From assembly GCF_947172395.1 (NCBI RefSeq), contig NC_069105.1, positions 11,181,971 to 11,245,970 on the forward strand: a stretch of 64,000 bases of DNA. The letters run 5' to 3'. Numbering within the stretch: position 1 is the first letter of the stretch; each line of letters begins with the position of its first letter. The notes beneath the pieces are model-generated. The model had not been told where the DNA came from and did not search any database. It saw only the letters and a program-made list of their open reading frames with translations. The translations under genes and the position numbers were made by a program. This document shows positions 32,501 through 43,589 of the stretch, piece after piece. This DNA comes from Bicyclus anynana (taxonomy: Eukaryota; Arthropoda; Insecta; Lepidoptera; Nymphalidae).

Positions 32501-32955
32501 CTTGATTGTAAATGTTTAATTATTGCGTATTTAAATATAAATTTTATTTAGAACCACGATCCTCAATAATACATACAATTAAGCATAAGACGAATATTTT
32601 CGATAAATGAAACCCTCGTAATATAGGTATGGAAAAAAAAAATATAGGAACAATAAATAAAATCTCTTAATTATCAGCCTCTCGCTTGATTATCCTATCT
32701 TTACGCAAGAATCTATGTATACAAAACGTTAAAAATCTCCAGCGAAAATAATTTATTTACGTAAAGGTTAAATCGTATTTTAAGAAATATTTGTCATTTA
32801 ATATTCGAGTTATGATGTTTTTAAGAAAATAGTACGTTTTACATATTAAAGACATATTTAATTTTGTAATATTTTGCGAAAAGTCTTTATTACAAAAAAA
32901 TCTTTCAAAATTATTTGTGTAAAATACCTATGTACCTTTGATTTAAATAATATAA
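29578..32955. other. Long repeat-poor intron
   Basis: AT-rich. A repeat J end (TTTTGAAGTCGGTTGTATTT) lies at about 29818. A GC-richer island at 31010-31310 contains a 92-codon + ORF with no family features. Nothing else supported. Confidence 0.4.
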
Positions 32956-32959
32956 ATAC

Positions 32960-33052
32960 GCGTGGTGGGCTATTGGCCTAACCCCTCTTATTCTGAGAGG
33001 AGACAGCAACAGTGAGCCGATAATGGGTTGCTAATGATGATGATGATGAGGT
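32960..33052 (+). mobile_element. SINE-B 3' end fragment
   Basis: CGTGGTGGGCTATTGGCCTAA through CAGTGAGCCGATAATGGG to a TGATGATGATGAT tail. Confidence 0.85.
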
Positions 33053-33087
33053 ATTACAGTAATAACGCGTTATGTGATTTGATGTAT

Positions 33088-33258
33088 AGGTTGCCTCGGG
33101 AGCGCCTGGACTGTACAACACTCAGGCCAAAACACCCTACCAGAACGTCCCTCTAAGCCCAGGTCCAAATTTCAGAGGAGACGCCCTTAGAGTCGTTCCA
33201 CCCATTTCTTCTTCAGCCGTCCATTGAGCCTACGGCACTTACACAAGAAGAAAAAAAA
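33088..33258 (+). repeat. Repeat K copy
   Basis: AGGAGACGCCCTTAGAGTCG, then TTCCACCCATTTCTTCTTCA, matches 57165-57300 and, more weakly, 34067-34130. Class unknown. Confidence 0.55.
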
Positions 33259-33264
33259 AGTTGT

Positions 33265-33305
33265 TATCGGCGGGCGAAGTCGCAAGCCTCTGCTAGTATT
33301 AATAT
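33265..33305 (-). repeat. Small repeat G fragment
   Basis: Reverse of GGCGGGCGAAGTCGCAAGCC resembles the 5' edge of repeat G (GACTTCGTCCGCG). Confidence 0.35.
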
Positions 33306-33788
33306 AAAACGAACATTGTATATGTTTGTATTTACTCACAGTTATAAAAGGTCCGGGCCGCTACATTAATAGGTATCCGCCAAGTAAAGCAAAGATTAAA
33401 GTCCCGAGTTATCTTAGCTGATCGATTGGTCCATTTACTTACACAAACGTTTTTATAAGCCGACCCTTTAATGTAATTTTGTTTTTATTGCCTACCGTCT
33501 TATCTGCGGACATCGAATATCTTTCAATTATCTTTATTTTTCATGTACATGTTTTTTATCCTTTGGAATAACATTTAATTTGTATGATTATTTAAGTGAG
33601 GTAAGGTTTTATAACAGTTTGTTCATTGACTATTTTGATTCAATGAATAAAGTACTTAGGAACCTTTCGCTAATGTTTATTTTTATTTTAATTATTACCA
33701 AATAAATAAAATACTTAGTTTATAATCATTGATCTTCTATTAAAAGTGGATGCACAATCAGCGACTAAAAAACGTCCCCACTCAATGA

Positions 33789-33873
33789 GTGCCAAACACA
33801 ACTTCTTGGCACCCAATTTAAGTAGCGCATTTGCAAATTCAACCTTAAACTCAATAATTAAGGTTGAATTTGC
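33789..33873. repeat. Two adjacent hairpins, 7-bp and 16-bp arms
   Basis: GTGCCAA (33789) pairs with TTGGCAC (33806-33812). GCAAATTCAACCTTAA (33833-33848) pairs perfectly with 33858-33873 around a 9-base loop. Confidence 0.75.
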
Positions 33874-34066
33874 TCTGAATTTGGGATTTTATTAAATATT
33901 GGACTATATTTAAAGGCTTTTAGGTATAGTTTTCTTTACCAATAATTCTAAAACTGTCAAAGCGAAATTTTCTACATAATTGTGCGCCCTTTTACTATAA
34001 GAGGTCAATATTTATAGTACCTCATAATGACGTTGCAACTTATTTCCTATCGGTTAAGTTAGGTCC

Positions 34067-34130
34067 TCTATACCGAGGTCCAAGTTTCACAGGAGACGCC
34101 TTTAAATTGCCCGTTTCATTCTTTTAGTCT
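34067..34130 (+). repeat. Weak repeat K fragment
   Basis: GGTCCAAGTTTCACAGGAGACGC-like text corresponds to GGTCCAAATTTCAGAGGAG in the copy at 33088. Confidence 0.4.
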
Positions 34131-34247
34131 TCGTGTTCGATTCTAGAAGTTTCTACGCTGGCCAAAGACTATGACTCCAGTTTTGGCGTTTTCTGCGGAC
34201 CCTTATAGAAGGTTATATACACAATCAGAAAAATATACTATGTATTT

Positions 34248-34459
34248 GTTACTAATATTATAAAGCTAAAGAGTTTGTTTGTTGCTTGTTTGCTTGAACG
34301 CGCTAATCTCAGTAACTACTTGCCCGATTTGTAAAATTCTTTCAGTGTTAGATAGCCCATTTATCGAGGAAGGTTATATAGAGGCTATATAACTATTATC
34401 CCAGTATTCCTACTGGAATGCGAACCACTCGGGTGAAACCGCGTAGCGTCAGCTAGTTA
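34248..34459 (-). mobile_element. Repeat F, full length
   Basis: In reverse: AGCTGACGCTACGCGGTTTC through the GGGCTATCTAACACTGAAAG core to CTTTATAATATTAGTA. Confidence 0.85.
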
Positions 34460-34681
34460 AACATACAGCTAAATAAGGAGCAAACAATATCTATCTAAAC
34501 AGTTACAAAGTGGTCATGTCAGTGTCTCGGATGCGCAAGCGCTCGCAAATGGCAATGACGAGACAATCAATATCCGGTGTTGAAGGGAGGTCACTACTCT
34601 ACGCGCTACACTGGATATGCGAGGTGTGTCTTTGATCTTACCCGTGTGTGACTGTAGGGCTGCCAGACAAAGTTAAATTAA

Positions 34682-34880
34682 AATCTATACTAATATTATA
34701 AAGCTGAAGAGTTTGTTTTTGTTTGTTTGAATGAACGCGCTAATCTCAGGAACTACTGGTCCGATTTTGAAAAAATCTTTCAGTGTTAGATAGCCCATTT
34801 ATAGAGAAAGGCTATAGGAGATATATTATCCCCGTATTCTTACGGGAACGGGAACCACGCGGGTGAAACGGCGTCAGCTA
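34682..34880 (-). mobile_element. Repeat F, full length
   Basis: Same family and orientation as 34248, 220 bp downstream. The end CTTTATAATATTAGTATAGA is intact in reverse. Confidence 0.87.
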
Positions 34881-34974
34881 TTTACTATACGATTGATTTT
34901 ATTTTTATCCGAATTAAAATACACAATTTATATTTTAATTCGATTTAATTAAAAGTCAAGTAGTAGGTACTTAT

Positions 34975-35160
34975 ACTAGCGGACACTTGTAACTTCGTTG
35001 TCGTCGTGAAATTCAGTTTTAAAAAATACTGCATGGTTTTTTTTCTGGAAATAAAAAGTAGCCTATACTCGTATGCTCAATAACATCGCCTAACTACCAG
35101 CGACAGTACTGTTTAAACCCAATTATTGGCCTGGACAAACAGAAAGACAGACAGTTTGAC
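34975..35160 (+). mobile_element. Repeat G, decayed copy
   Basis: ACTAGCGGACAC, GTGAAATTCAGTTTT and AAAAAGTAGCCTATACTCG follow the order of the better copy at 56612. The 3' terminus is lost. Confidence 0.6.
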
Positions 35161-35197
35161 ATGATACAAAAACGTTAATTATGATTTTGTATCATGT
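35159..35197. repeat. 13-bp hairpin
   Basis: ACATGATACAAAA and its exact complement around a 13-base loop. Confidence 0.7.
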
Positions 35198-35199
35198 AA

Positions 35200-37990
35200 A
35201 TAGTTATAAGCACTAGAAAAAACACAATTGTTTTAAAATCACAGGTAGATACTTCCATTTTTATTTATTGATTTAAAGAGAGAGGATAGTGTTGACTATT
35301 ATTTATAAAGCTAAGTCAAACATAATTGTATTTAATAGGTTGATTTATCGTTACTTAATCAGTCATTATCACGTTATAAAAGCTTTTCGTACTAAAGTCA
35401 ATACCAAAACGCTGTGCAATTTTCGTCAACAATTAAATTGAAAATGAAGGTAAAAACCCATGACATTTCATGTACAACTTTACAATTTATTTAAAATTAT
35501 GTATTATGTATTGTAATTTTATGAATAAGCCACATTTAATAAATAGTTCAATTTCTCTTCTGTGACACATAATAACTATGCAGTTATAGACAAATCCGAA
35601 AAAAAATACAAATCGCTAGATAGTTTTTAATATAAAGTGCATATCAGTGTTACAAATAATAATAAAAAGAATCTACTACAAGCAATCTTTAAGTGTATTA
35701 TGACAGAAATACTTTTCGCAAGTTTAGTTTTTATATTACACGTCATAGATTAGACACGTCGAATTGTTTATGCGCTGACAACCCTAATGAGTGCAGAGTA
35801 GCTCACAGAGTAGAGTTTACATTGCCATCATTCAAATGTATGAAGCCGCTATTTACGTTTGACCAGAGCACTCATTACGGATTGTTATTGGAATAATAAA
35901 GAGAGTGCGAGTATCTCTCGCACGTATCCCGTCTAGATGGAGATCGTAACGCGTTTCCGAGTATTCCTCACCGTTGCGAAACGCGATCGCTTTATCCTCT
36001 GAGATGTTTCCGCGAACTGACACTTCTGTTGTTGTTTATTCTATGTTTACATGAACTAGTTTTGTGTGAAGTTGCCCGTTTTGATAGGCTGTTTAGATTA
36101 TGAAAAGTGTTGTGTTTCTTTTTTCTGTAGACACTTATTTTAATCGGCTCTCGACAGATTTTTAAATGGACGCCATTTTTTATGCAAATGCTGGAACTGT
36201 GGGTACTTGGAACCTTTTAGTTTTATTGGTTGAGAGAAAGGTTTTATATTAGTGCTATTATAAGTATAGGTTCTTAAGCTTTTTTGGTGGGAACAGTTTT
36301 CTTTATTAATAATAGATATTCAATACAGTAATATTTTATTTCACCTTTAGTATAATAATTAGTATTGTGTGTGTATTTTATGTGTAAGTACAAAAATTAA
36401 AGCAAATGATTTTTTGTACCATTAGTTGTTTAGCAGTTTACTATAATTTTACGGTGATATTTTAACTGTTTACATGTAGATAAATTTTTTATTAAGTTAT
36501 TATTTCCTATCTTACTTTAAAAACGTTAAGACATGATGTAATTTTAAACTTATACGAATTAAACAAATTGCAAGGTTTTTTTTTAATTAATCCGGTAATA
36601 ATCAGTGTCTTAATTAAAATTAAAATCTGCATAACCAACTTTAATCAAACACCTAAAGCAAATTCTAAGAAGGTCATCAGAGTATCCTCGTATGACTCAC
36701 TCAAAACCTTCAATAATAGTTAAAACACACACAAAGAAAAATCAGCAAAAAAAAAAATTAATCAATGCAAATTAAAGGCATAACTATGAAAAAGGTCTCG
36801 CTTTTATAGGTAACCTTAGTTTTATCAACCACCAAAAGCAAATTCTAAGAAGATGATCTTCAGATGAATCACTAAAGTCACTTTTCATCACCACCAATTA
36901 CAATCTCAAACATTAACGCAAACTTATCACCTCAGCAATAAACTAGAGCACACAACCCGCACAAGGGAGATAAAAAGAGCAAAAAAACATATATATAAAA
37001 AAATAATTAATGCAAATATTAAAGGCACAACTATAAAAAGTTTCTGAAGCCGGTCTCGGTCCGCTACTTACATATGAAAAGCTTCTGCCAAAAGAGCGGC
37101 GCCTCAACAAAGTGCCTTAAATTTTTTAATTGCGAGTCGCCTTATGATTATTATGCGTCTTTGTGCACACACAAGGCAACATGTGTGTAGGCTTTACCCC
37201 GTAATATGTGAAAACATCGCCGTCTTCAAGTCAAGAGATGTAGCGGAAATTAAAAACGCCATTAAGGGAAACCGCGGTCTCGGCGACCACGACCACGAAT
37301 TATGGCCGCGTCGACCAGGGGGCTTATCACAACCTTTTGCAAAATCAACATAATCTTAAACTAGTAAGTGGTACAAATTGAGTGAATGAAATGGTTAATG
37401 ACTACCAAAATCGCTATGCGAAACAATTCCGCTATAAGCTTTATAGCCTGAAGGTATGAAATATCGAAACATAATGGAAACGCTACGGCTTTAAGAGCTT
37501 GTGGTAAGGCACACAAGAATTAAGAAAGGGTTTGAAATGAAAACATTTGAACGTCTTGGTAACACCCACCAATTGGCTCTAACCGGGCTAGCACGACTGG
37601 TCGTTGCGACCAATGTATAATTTGCTATGAGCATACTAGTTCTATGACGGTGAATGCGGCCCAGACAGCCAGGCGTATAAAACATACAAATTAAAAAATT
37701 ATAAAGATTAAAGAATTTTATGCCACTAATTCTTTTCATCATTGAATGTGAGCCGGAACAAAGAAAATTGTTTATTTTTATTTCAATATGAACAATCGGA
37801 TTTGCATGTCCCAATTTTCTCATCAAATGAAGCTAAGAACACTCTCGATTAAGTCATCAATATTCTCTTTCAGTGCCGTTTCATTTGAGGGAGTATATTT
37901 GCAGACATTCGGTTATTTTTCCCACTTTCACCACAGCTTTTAAACAGCTCAACCGATGTTCATGAACCATGTCTAAGAACACTTGCACAT
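35200..37990. other. Intron with a short island and an old duplication
   Basis: A GC-richer patch at 35893-36010 contains GTGCGAGTATCTCTCGCAC (7-bp arms) and GCGTTTCCGAG/CGAAACGC words. A partial tandem duplication lies at 36650-37045, listed separately. ORFs at 35693, 37144 and 37491 show no family features. Confidence 0.35.
36650..37045. repeat. Decayed tandem duplication
   Basis: AAAGCAAATTCTAAGAAG occurs at 36655 and 36835, and ATTAAAGGCA.AACTAT.AAAA at 36771 and 37018. The spacings are 180 and about 247, implying an insertion after duplication. Confidence 0.6.
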
Positions 37991-38120
37991 AAGTAACCAT
38001 TAATACAAAAAAAAAATACTAAAATCCGTTCTTCAGCTATGGTGTCACAGACAGACTGAGGGACACGTCAAAATTATAACACCCCTCTTTTTCCATCAGG
38101 GGTTAATAAAGTAAAATTTG
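37991..38120 (+). repeat. Dispersed repeat 3' end
   Basis: ACAGACAGACTGAGGGACACG, then TCAAAATTATAACACCCC, then TCAGGGGTTAATAA, is a phrase common in lepidopteran repeats. Class unknown. Confidence 0.45.
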
Positions 38121-39060
38121 TTCCCGCTATCGCTTATAACTTGCAGACGGTCACCACTCGCACCCTAGCGTTAGAATTTAATAGCTTTGCTCCTTACCAA
38201 CACTCTATATGTGGACCTAACAAGACTCTTTTCACTCGGCACAATATTATAATATTATGCTCATTAGTGGGCATTTATTTAAGTTTGTCCACAGACCCTT
38301 GTTATGCGGTAGGATTTAACTTTTGCGGTTTATAAACGTTTTTTTAATAGCGAATGACGAGTGCTCCTCGTTCCGAAGACTCCATATACTTGCTTTATCT
38401 TTACCACAAACATCAAAGTACTTTGTTATTTTGTTATACTTTTTATCCATCTCACCATCATCATTATTATAATTATCTTCATCCTTATATCAGTGTTTTT
38501 ATGTACTTTCCTATTCCAAAGAACGCTATTAATGTTAAATGCAAAAGGATAAATTGTCAGACTAAATCGAGATTATCACTCGTGTCTGTCTGTGGCTCCT
38601 GTACGGTTGAAGCGATTTCAATTTAGTTTTTTTTATATCAAAGGTGACTTACAGGCTAGTGTTTTTAGATATGTTTGATGAAAATCGGCTGAGCCGTTTA
38701 AAAGTTATGGGGGTTAAAAGTGGGGATAAACAACTGAATTTTCAAATATATTCGAGTCTAAAATGAAAGCGCACTGAAAGAGAATAATGACGGCTTGATC
38801 GAGAGTGTAATTAATAGTGTCATGATATTCGGGGATTTTCAAAAATTTAAATTTTATGTTATTGCATCTAATGTTTTCTACCGTTATTTTTGAAAATTCG
38901 TATATACAACAGAGAACTATTAAGCTAACGCCTTTGCGTTTATTAATCCCGTTGTTTGTACCATAGACACAAAACATAGAAAATAGTGTTTGTATGCTGT
39001 TGAAGTCATAGACAAGAAGTTTTTGCTTATAAATAAACCATTTTGAACTTGAAAAAATTT
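38121..39060. other. Intron with repeat debris
   Basis: TGTCTGTCTGTGGCTCCTGTA near 38585, followed by ATGAAAATCGGCTGAGCCGTT near 38678, is a worn dispersed-repeat signature. AATAAACCATTTTGAACTTG near 39033 looks like a LINE 3' end. No gene. Confidence 0.4.
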
Positions 39061-39065
39061 TATTA

Positions 39066-39325
39066 AATAAAATCCATCCGACTTCGAAAACATAAAACGT
39101 ACTAACTAAAAAGCGTTAATAACATCGAATTATGTTCTACCTACTGATCAGTTTGAAGGCGGTACAGATCCTGACATGAAGAAAATGTTACCACCTCAGG
39201 AGTATACCCTTTCAAACAAAAAAAGAATTATTGAAAACGGTCCACGCGTCTTCGAATAATCAGGTAACATACATACAAAAAAAATCTCGAGAATCTCCTT
39301 TTTTTGAAGTCGGTTAATAAAATCA
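39066..39325 (+). mobile_element. Repeat J, both ends present
   Basis: Begins at CATCCGACTTCGAAAAC and ends TTTTTTGAAGTCGGTTAATA, so CCGACTTC/GAAGTCGG are inverted ends. The interior has GTATACCCTTTCAAACAAAA and ATACATACAAAAAAAATC. Confidence 0.65.
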
Positions 39326-39716
39326 CCGGAAAATTACAATCGTATAGCGGAAGTATCTAAATAAATTAATCAATACCAAGGGCGTGCAGGGCGAGGCAAA
39401 TGGTCTTCTAATAGAAAGCTTCACCTCTGACATTTAGACGAACCAACCTTGTACGTTGACGATGGCACTCCTTGACTCCACCTTTTCTTCAGCACAGCAC
39501 AGCTGCGCCATGTGTTTTATTAAGTTTGACATCATATAAGTAGGGTTGCCAACCGACCTGGTTTCTTCTGGATTTGTCCTAATTTTGAGAACGTCTGGAA
39601 AGCTTTCAGGCGAGGCTAAATTTGTAGTATAGGTTTAAAATTTTCAAGTCATGGACAGTGGTAGAAAAAAAGTTAAGGTGAAATTCAAAATGTAGAACAT
39701 CTAAAATATGTGATAT

Positions 39717-39904
39717 CTAGCTGACGCCGCGCGGTTTCACCTGCGTGGTTCCCGTTCCCGTAGGAATACGGGGACAATATATAGCCTTCCCCGATAAATG
39801 GGCTATCTAACACTGCAAGAATTTTTCAAATCGAACCAGTAGTTCCTGAGATTAGCGCGTTCAAACAAACAAACACTTCAGCTTTATAATATTAGTATAG
39901 ATAT
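39717..39904 (+). mobile_element. Repeat F, full length, nested
   Basis: TAGCTGACGCCGCGCGGTTT to CTTTATAATATTAGTATAGA, inside the TIR element. Confidence 0.88.
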
Positions 39905-39977
39905 TGTGACATTTTACTGCAACAGTTTTTTTGAAAATATAAAATAAGTTGGTTATTGAACTATTCTTTAATTACTA

Positions 39978-40300
39978 TATTTTTTTTAGTCTCTACAAGT
40001 TAGCCCTTGACTACAATCTCACCTGATGGTAAGTGATGATGCAATCTTAGATTGAAGCGGGCTAACTTGTTAGAAGTAGGATGACATCCACACTACTCTC
40101 GGTTTCTACACGACATCGTACCGGAACGCTAAATCGCTTTGCGGTACATCTTTGCGGTAGGGTGGTAACTAGCCACCGCCGAAGCCTCCCACCAGCCAGA
40201 CCTGTATCAATGAAGAAAACCTCAATCGGCCCAGCCGGGGATCGAACCTAAGACCTCCGTCTTGTAAATACACCGTGTATACCACTGCGCCACGGAGGCC
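39978..40300 (-). mobile_element. SINE-A, full length with tRNA-like head
   Basis: In reverse: GGCCTCCGTGGCGCAGTGGT (A box), then the B box GTTCGATCCCCGGCTGGG, then the GGCTGGTGGGAGGCTTCGG body and an A-rich tail. This and 44639 are the two complete copies, and they show that SINE-A has a tRNA-derived promoter. Confidence 0.92.
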
Positions 40301-40439
40301 GTCAAATTTACGTTAATTTTTAAAATATTGTTGATACTCGTACGAGTATGTCCTAGTTTTGTGCTTCAAAATCCGGTATTTATGTTTATAATCCAGGTTG
40401 CCAAATTTTTGAGATGGCAACCCTACTTATAGGCACATT

Positions 40440-41230
40440 TGGTAACAGCTTGTTATATCATAGGCCTTTGTTGAAGGTTATATTATGTAGGTATGTTATA
40501 TAACAGGTGCTTCAAACATTTTGTGGTATACTTTTATAATTGAAACGATCTCTCTTCCGGGATACGTTTTTATTCCTGTATTCATGTCATAAGTATTTAT
40601 TTATTCATAATTATTTTCATTTTTTCAGGTAAAACATCTTTATTTTGAGATTGAAGTCGGGTAAGTTATGGTCTTATGTCCATAAACAGATGGAGAACAA
40701 AAAATACAATTAATTCATTACAAACAAACCTTAAAAAATCATATATCAAAACTGTAGGACTTAAAAATGGTGTGGATGCTATGTATTTTTTCAGTCATTT
40801 CATTACTGTCAGAATTACGAAAATTAGTGTGCGCTAAAGTCGTGTTTTTTTACTTTTTTAAACTATTATATTTAATACTCTGTCTTTCAAAACAATATTT
40901 GGAATATCTCAATCTAAATGATTACGTAAAGAGAAAGCTAATTAAAAGCAAGCATAAGCGTTATTATATTTCAAATGGGGCGAGCTATAAAAAGGATCAG
41001 ATAAAATTGGGACGTTGCCATCAAGCTCTTAAGCAGTAATTAATACAAGTTTCCCACCGCTACCAAGAAATCATCGCTTAAAACATTTTTACTCAGATAG
41101 TTAGCTATAATTACACCTGAGGCCGCCATTAGAGAAAATTAAGCTTGTTACAATGAAAGAAAGAAAATCGTATAAGTATTTTTTTTATTTTCTTTTATAC
41201 TTTCCACTTTCGATATGTCGGTCTCGTTTT
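40440..41230. other. AT-rich intron
   Basis: The 90-codon + ORF at 40767 is hydrophobic then lysine-rich, with AT-driven composition, and matches no family I know. Nothing else seen. Confidence 0.4.
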
Positions 41231-41234
41231 TTTA

Positions 41235-41686
41235 CAGTAAAAGCTCCTTATTCACGCTTCCTTTATTCACGTTTTCACTATTCGCGGATTGAAAAATTGC
41301 ATCCCAATTCCTATATTCGCGGCTTAATATTTCGTTATTCGCGGATCTGACTGACGAAACTGACGTAAAATCTGCAAATTTAAACTTTAACTTGCAAATA
41401 TCTATTGCCGAAACTGTGAATGGATGGTTTAAGAAATCCACTGCTTAAAATCACGCTGAATAGAAGCTTTTAAAAAATGTCAAGCAAGAAAAAAAATAAT
41501 AAAGGTAAGATAGTTAATCAATAACTTCAATTAATTGTTTTTTCTTTATATATTTGTTATTTATTTTGTCATCCAAGAACATATCCCTTATAATCCCATA
41601 TAAAATACCATTCCATATTCACGGTTTCTGTATTCGCGTCACATTTAGAGAACATAATATCCACCGCGAATAATGAGCTTTTACTG
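41235..41686. mobile_element. pogo/Tigger-like non-autonomous DNA transposon
   Basis: 452 bp with 22-bp TIRs (CAGTAAAAGCTC.TTATTC.CG, two mismatches) and TA on both sides. The subterminal TATTCGCGGATT words are repeated near both ends. TA target and CAG-starting ends fit the pogo/Tigger branch of Tc1/mariner. The short ORFs on both strands are not transposase. Confidence 0.75.
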
Positions 41687-41720
41687 TATTACCAAAACGC
41701 GTTTCAAAAAGTACGAAAAA

Positions 41721-41782
41721 TATATGATTCTGGAAATGAAAAAGCTGGATGAAATCAGCTTTTTCATTTCCAGAATCATATA
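41721..41782. repeat. Perfect 27-bp hairpin
   Basis: The arms 41721-41747 and 41756-41782 are exact complements around the 8-base loop GATGAAAT. It lies 34 bp after the pogo-like element. Size and perfection recall a very young inverted duplication or an RNA hairpin, and the lack of mismatches argues against an old MITE. Confidence 0.9.
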
Positions 41783-41966
41783 GGTGTATGGTAGTTTTTA
41801 GTAGATATAGCTTATTGTTGATTATTGATTTACAAAGCCAAATTAGTAAATGTAAGCAAAAATAACATTTATAGTGTATATTTAGTTCCGAAGATCGATT
41901 AACTACCCTCAATGAACGTTGAACATCGAACGATCACTTCACTTTAGTGAACTTAATGATACTGAC

Positions 41967-42094
41967 AAATTTTTTGGAAGGCCTTCAAAATAGTCACCAA
42001 GAATTTATAAAACAGACGATACAAGTCTGCTTTATAAATTCTAACAAGCTATCTTGAAAACGTTCATCAGTTGAAATGACAATCCAAAAAATTT
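41967..42094. mobile_element. Foldback element, 128 bp
   Basis: AAATTTTTTGGA (41967) is inverted at 42083-42094. An inner 18-bp arm AGAATTTATAAAACAGAC (42000) pairs with 42025-42042 with one mismatch around a 7-base loop. The bases between inner and outer arms pair only partly. Confidence 0.65.
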
Positions 42095-42109
42095 AACTTG
42101 TAATGTAAA

Positions 42110-43010
42110 TTGGATTCCAAAAATAAATATTCAATGACAATAACAAATTCGAGTGTCCATAAAACGTATTGACAACAAACGCACCTAAAATTGGAACCGA
42201 AAAAATCTAATTACAAATTTATCTTAATACAAACGGACCCACTACGGCGATATGACCATCGAAAACCTAAAGCATTATACGATTTCAACATGAAACACAA
42301 ACAGAAATGAACTCTAAACGCAGGTGTATAAAGCAGAGAACAGTTTGCCGTGCCCCGTTTTCAAGTGTCAATAAAATATTCAAATACACAGAGTATAAAC
42401 AATAAAAGTTAGTAATGACTCGTTCACACTACACCGTGCTTCGGTCCCACGCTTCGTAGCTATTCCCACTTCACCATAATCTAACAAACTATGCCCATTA
42501 ATAACTATTAGAGATACGGAAAATTTTCCATACGTCATTATACAATAAAATTTTTGTAATATAATTTAGTGTGTCCCATACTTAATGTTTTTCTCGGGTT
42601 GTTTGTTTCCGTATTAATTTATGCGATGCTTTTCGAATCGGCGTTAGATAATATTGGTTCTGTACCTTATTTATTTATTTCGTCAAATAAACAACTTCTT
42701 TTATTCACACTCTGTATATTTTTCTTTTTAAAATTAAAGCAAAACTCGATATTGAATTTCCGAACTGCATTTCCAGTCCCTAATTATAAAGCAAACGTAT
42801 TTTTTTTATTTTTTTGTTGATTGTTAAATTTAATTTATTCAACTTCACTTCGTTCTCTGTAGTTTTATAGTGTTAAGTTTGACTATTTCTAGCGTCTCTA
42901 CCGTCAGATTTAAAAGCAGGATTCGCTGGAACTTCTTGACTAATAACTGGCCATCATAGTTTCTTTGGTCATCGTGCATTAGGTACTCTACATAATTTTA
43001 AGGAAAATCA
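42110..43010. other. AT-rich intron
   Basis: The 83-codon ORF at 42569 is Phe/Leu-rich from T runs. Nothing recognised. Confidence 0.4.
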
Positions 43011-43015
43011 ATCAA

Positions 43016-43450
43016 ATTTTAATAACAATAATAATAATAAATAATAATAAAATCCTTTATTCAGCTAAAAAAACAAATTAAAAAAATCAAGAAGAAATTA
43101 CAAACTAATACTAACAGAGCTTACAAACTACTTAAAGATACCTATTTAAATTACAAAGTTCCTCTGTCTGTACTTAGTATAATAATATAATAAAGAAATT
43201 CAGCTGAAAGGGGCGCTGCCACAGCTCGATACTACAGTTGAGAGCTGTAGTGCTGATTTTCAGGCATAACCCCAGGGTGAGCTCACGAACCAACAATAAG
43301 GTTGATATTTCCAAAACCAGTTCAGCAAGTTGAACTATACAGGTAATAACATTGTCATCAATTTCCCCAAGGAACCCCAATTCCCAGTTGATCCTATCAG
43401 CGCTGTCGTTAATAGCGGAGGAAACGAAATGCTTTCCTATCACAATCAAC
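43016..43450 (-). mobile_element. 3' end of a LINE with an (ATT)n tail
   Basis: In reverse, the end reads GCTGAATAAAGGATTTTATTATT, an AATAAA signal followed by a TTATT-type tail as in R4/Dong-like and related elements. The 91-codon minus ORF at 43174 may be decayed coding or UTR sequence and I cannot match it to a domain. Confidence 0.5.
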
Positions 43451-43589
43451 GTTAAATACTTACCGTTTAGAAGTGATTAATTCATATATTAGTTAAGAAT
43501 TATTGCGTTCTTCCCGGTGTTGGTACGTTTATTTAGTAGCTGTAGTGTTGAGAGGGAATTCCGAAAGACAGATCGTTCCATCTTTATGA

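Larger units (their letters stand above)
39536..40430. mobile_element. TIR element containing two nested retroposons
   Basis: ATAAGTAGGGTTGCCA at 39536-39551 is exactly inverted at 40415-40430. Between them lie a repeat F copy and a full SINE-A. Without these the element is roughly 380 bp of non-coding DNA, so it looks like a MITE that was later a landing site. The superfamily is not clear; no unambiguous target duplication. Confidence 0.7.

Noticed and set aside
40767..41039. 90-codon ORF with a hydrophobic N-terminus
   Set aside because: Composition follows T- and A-rich DNA; no family match, no neighbouring splice or promoter signals.
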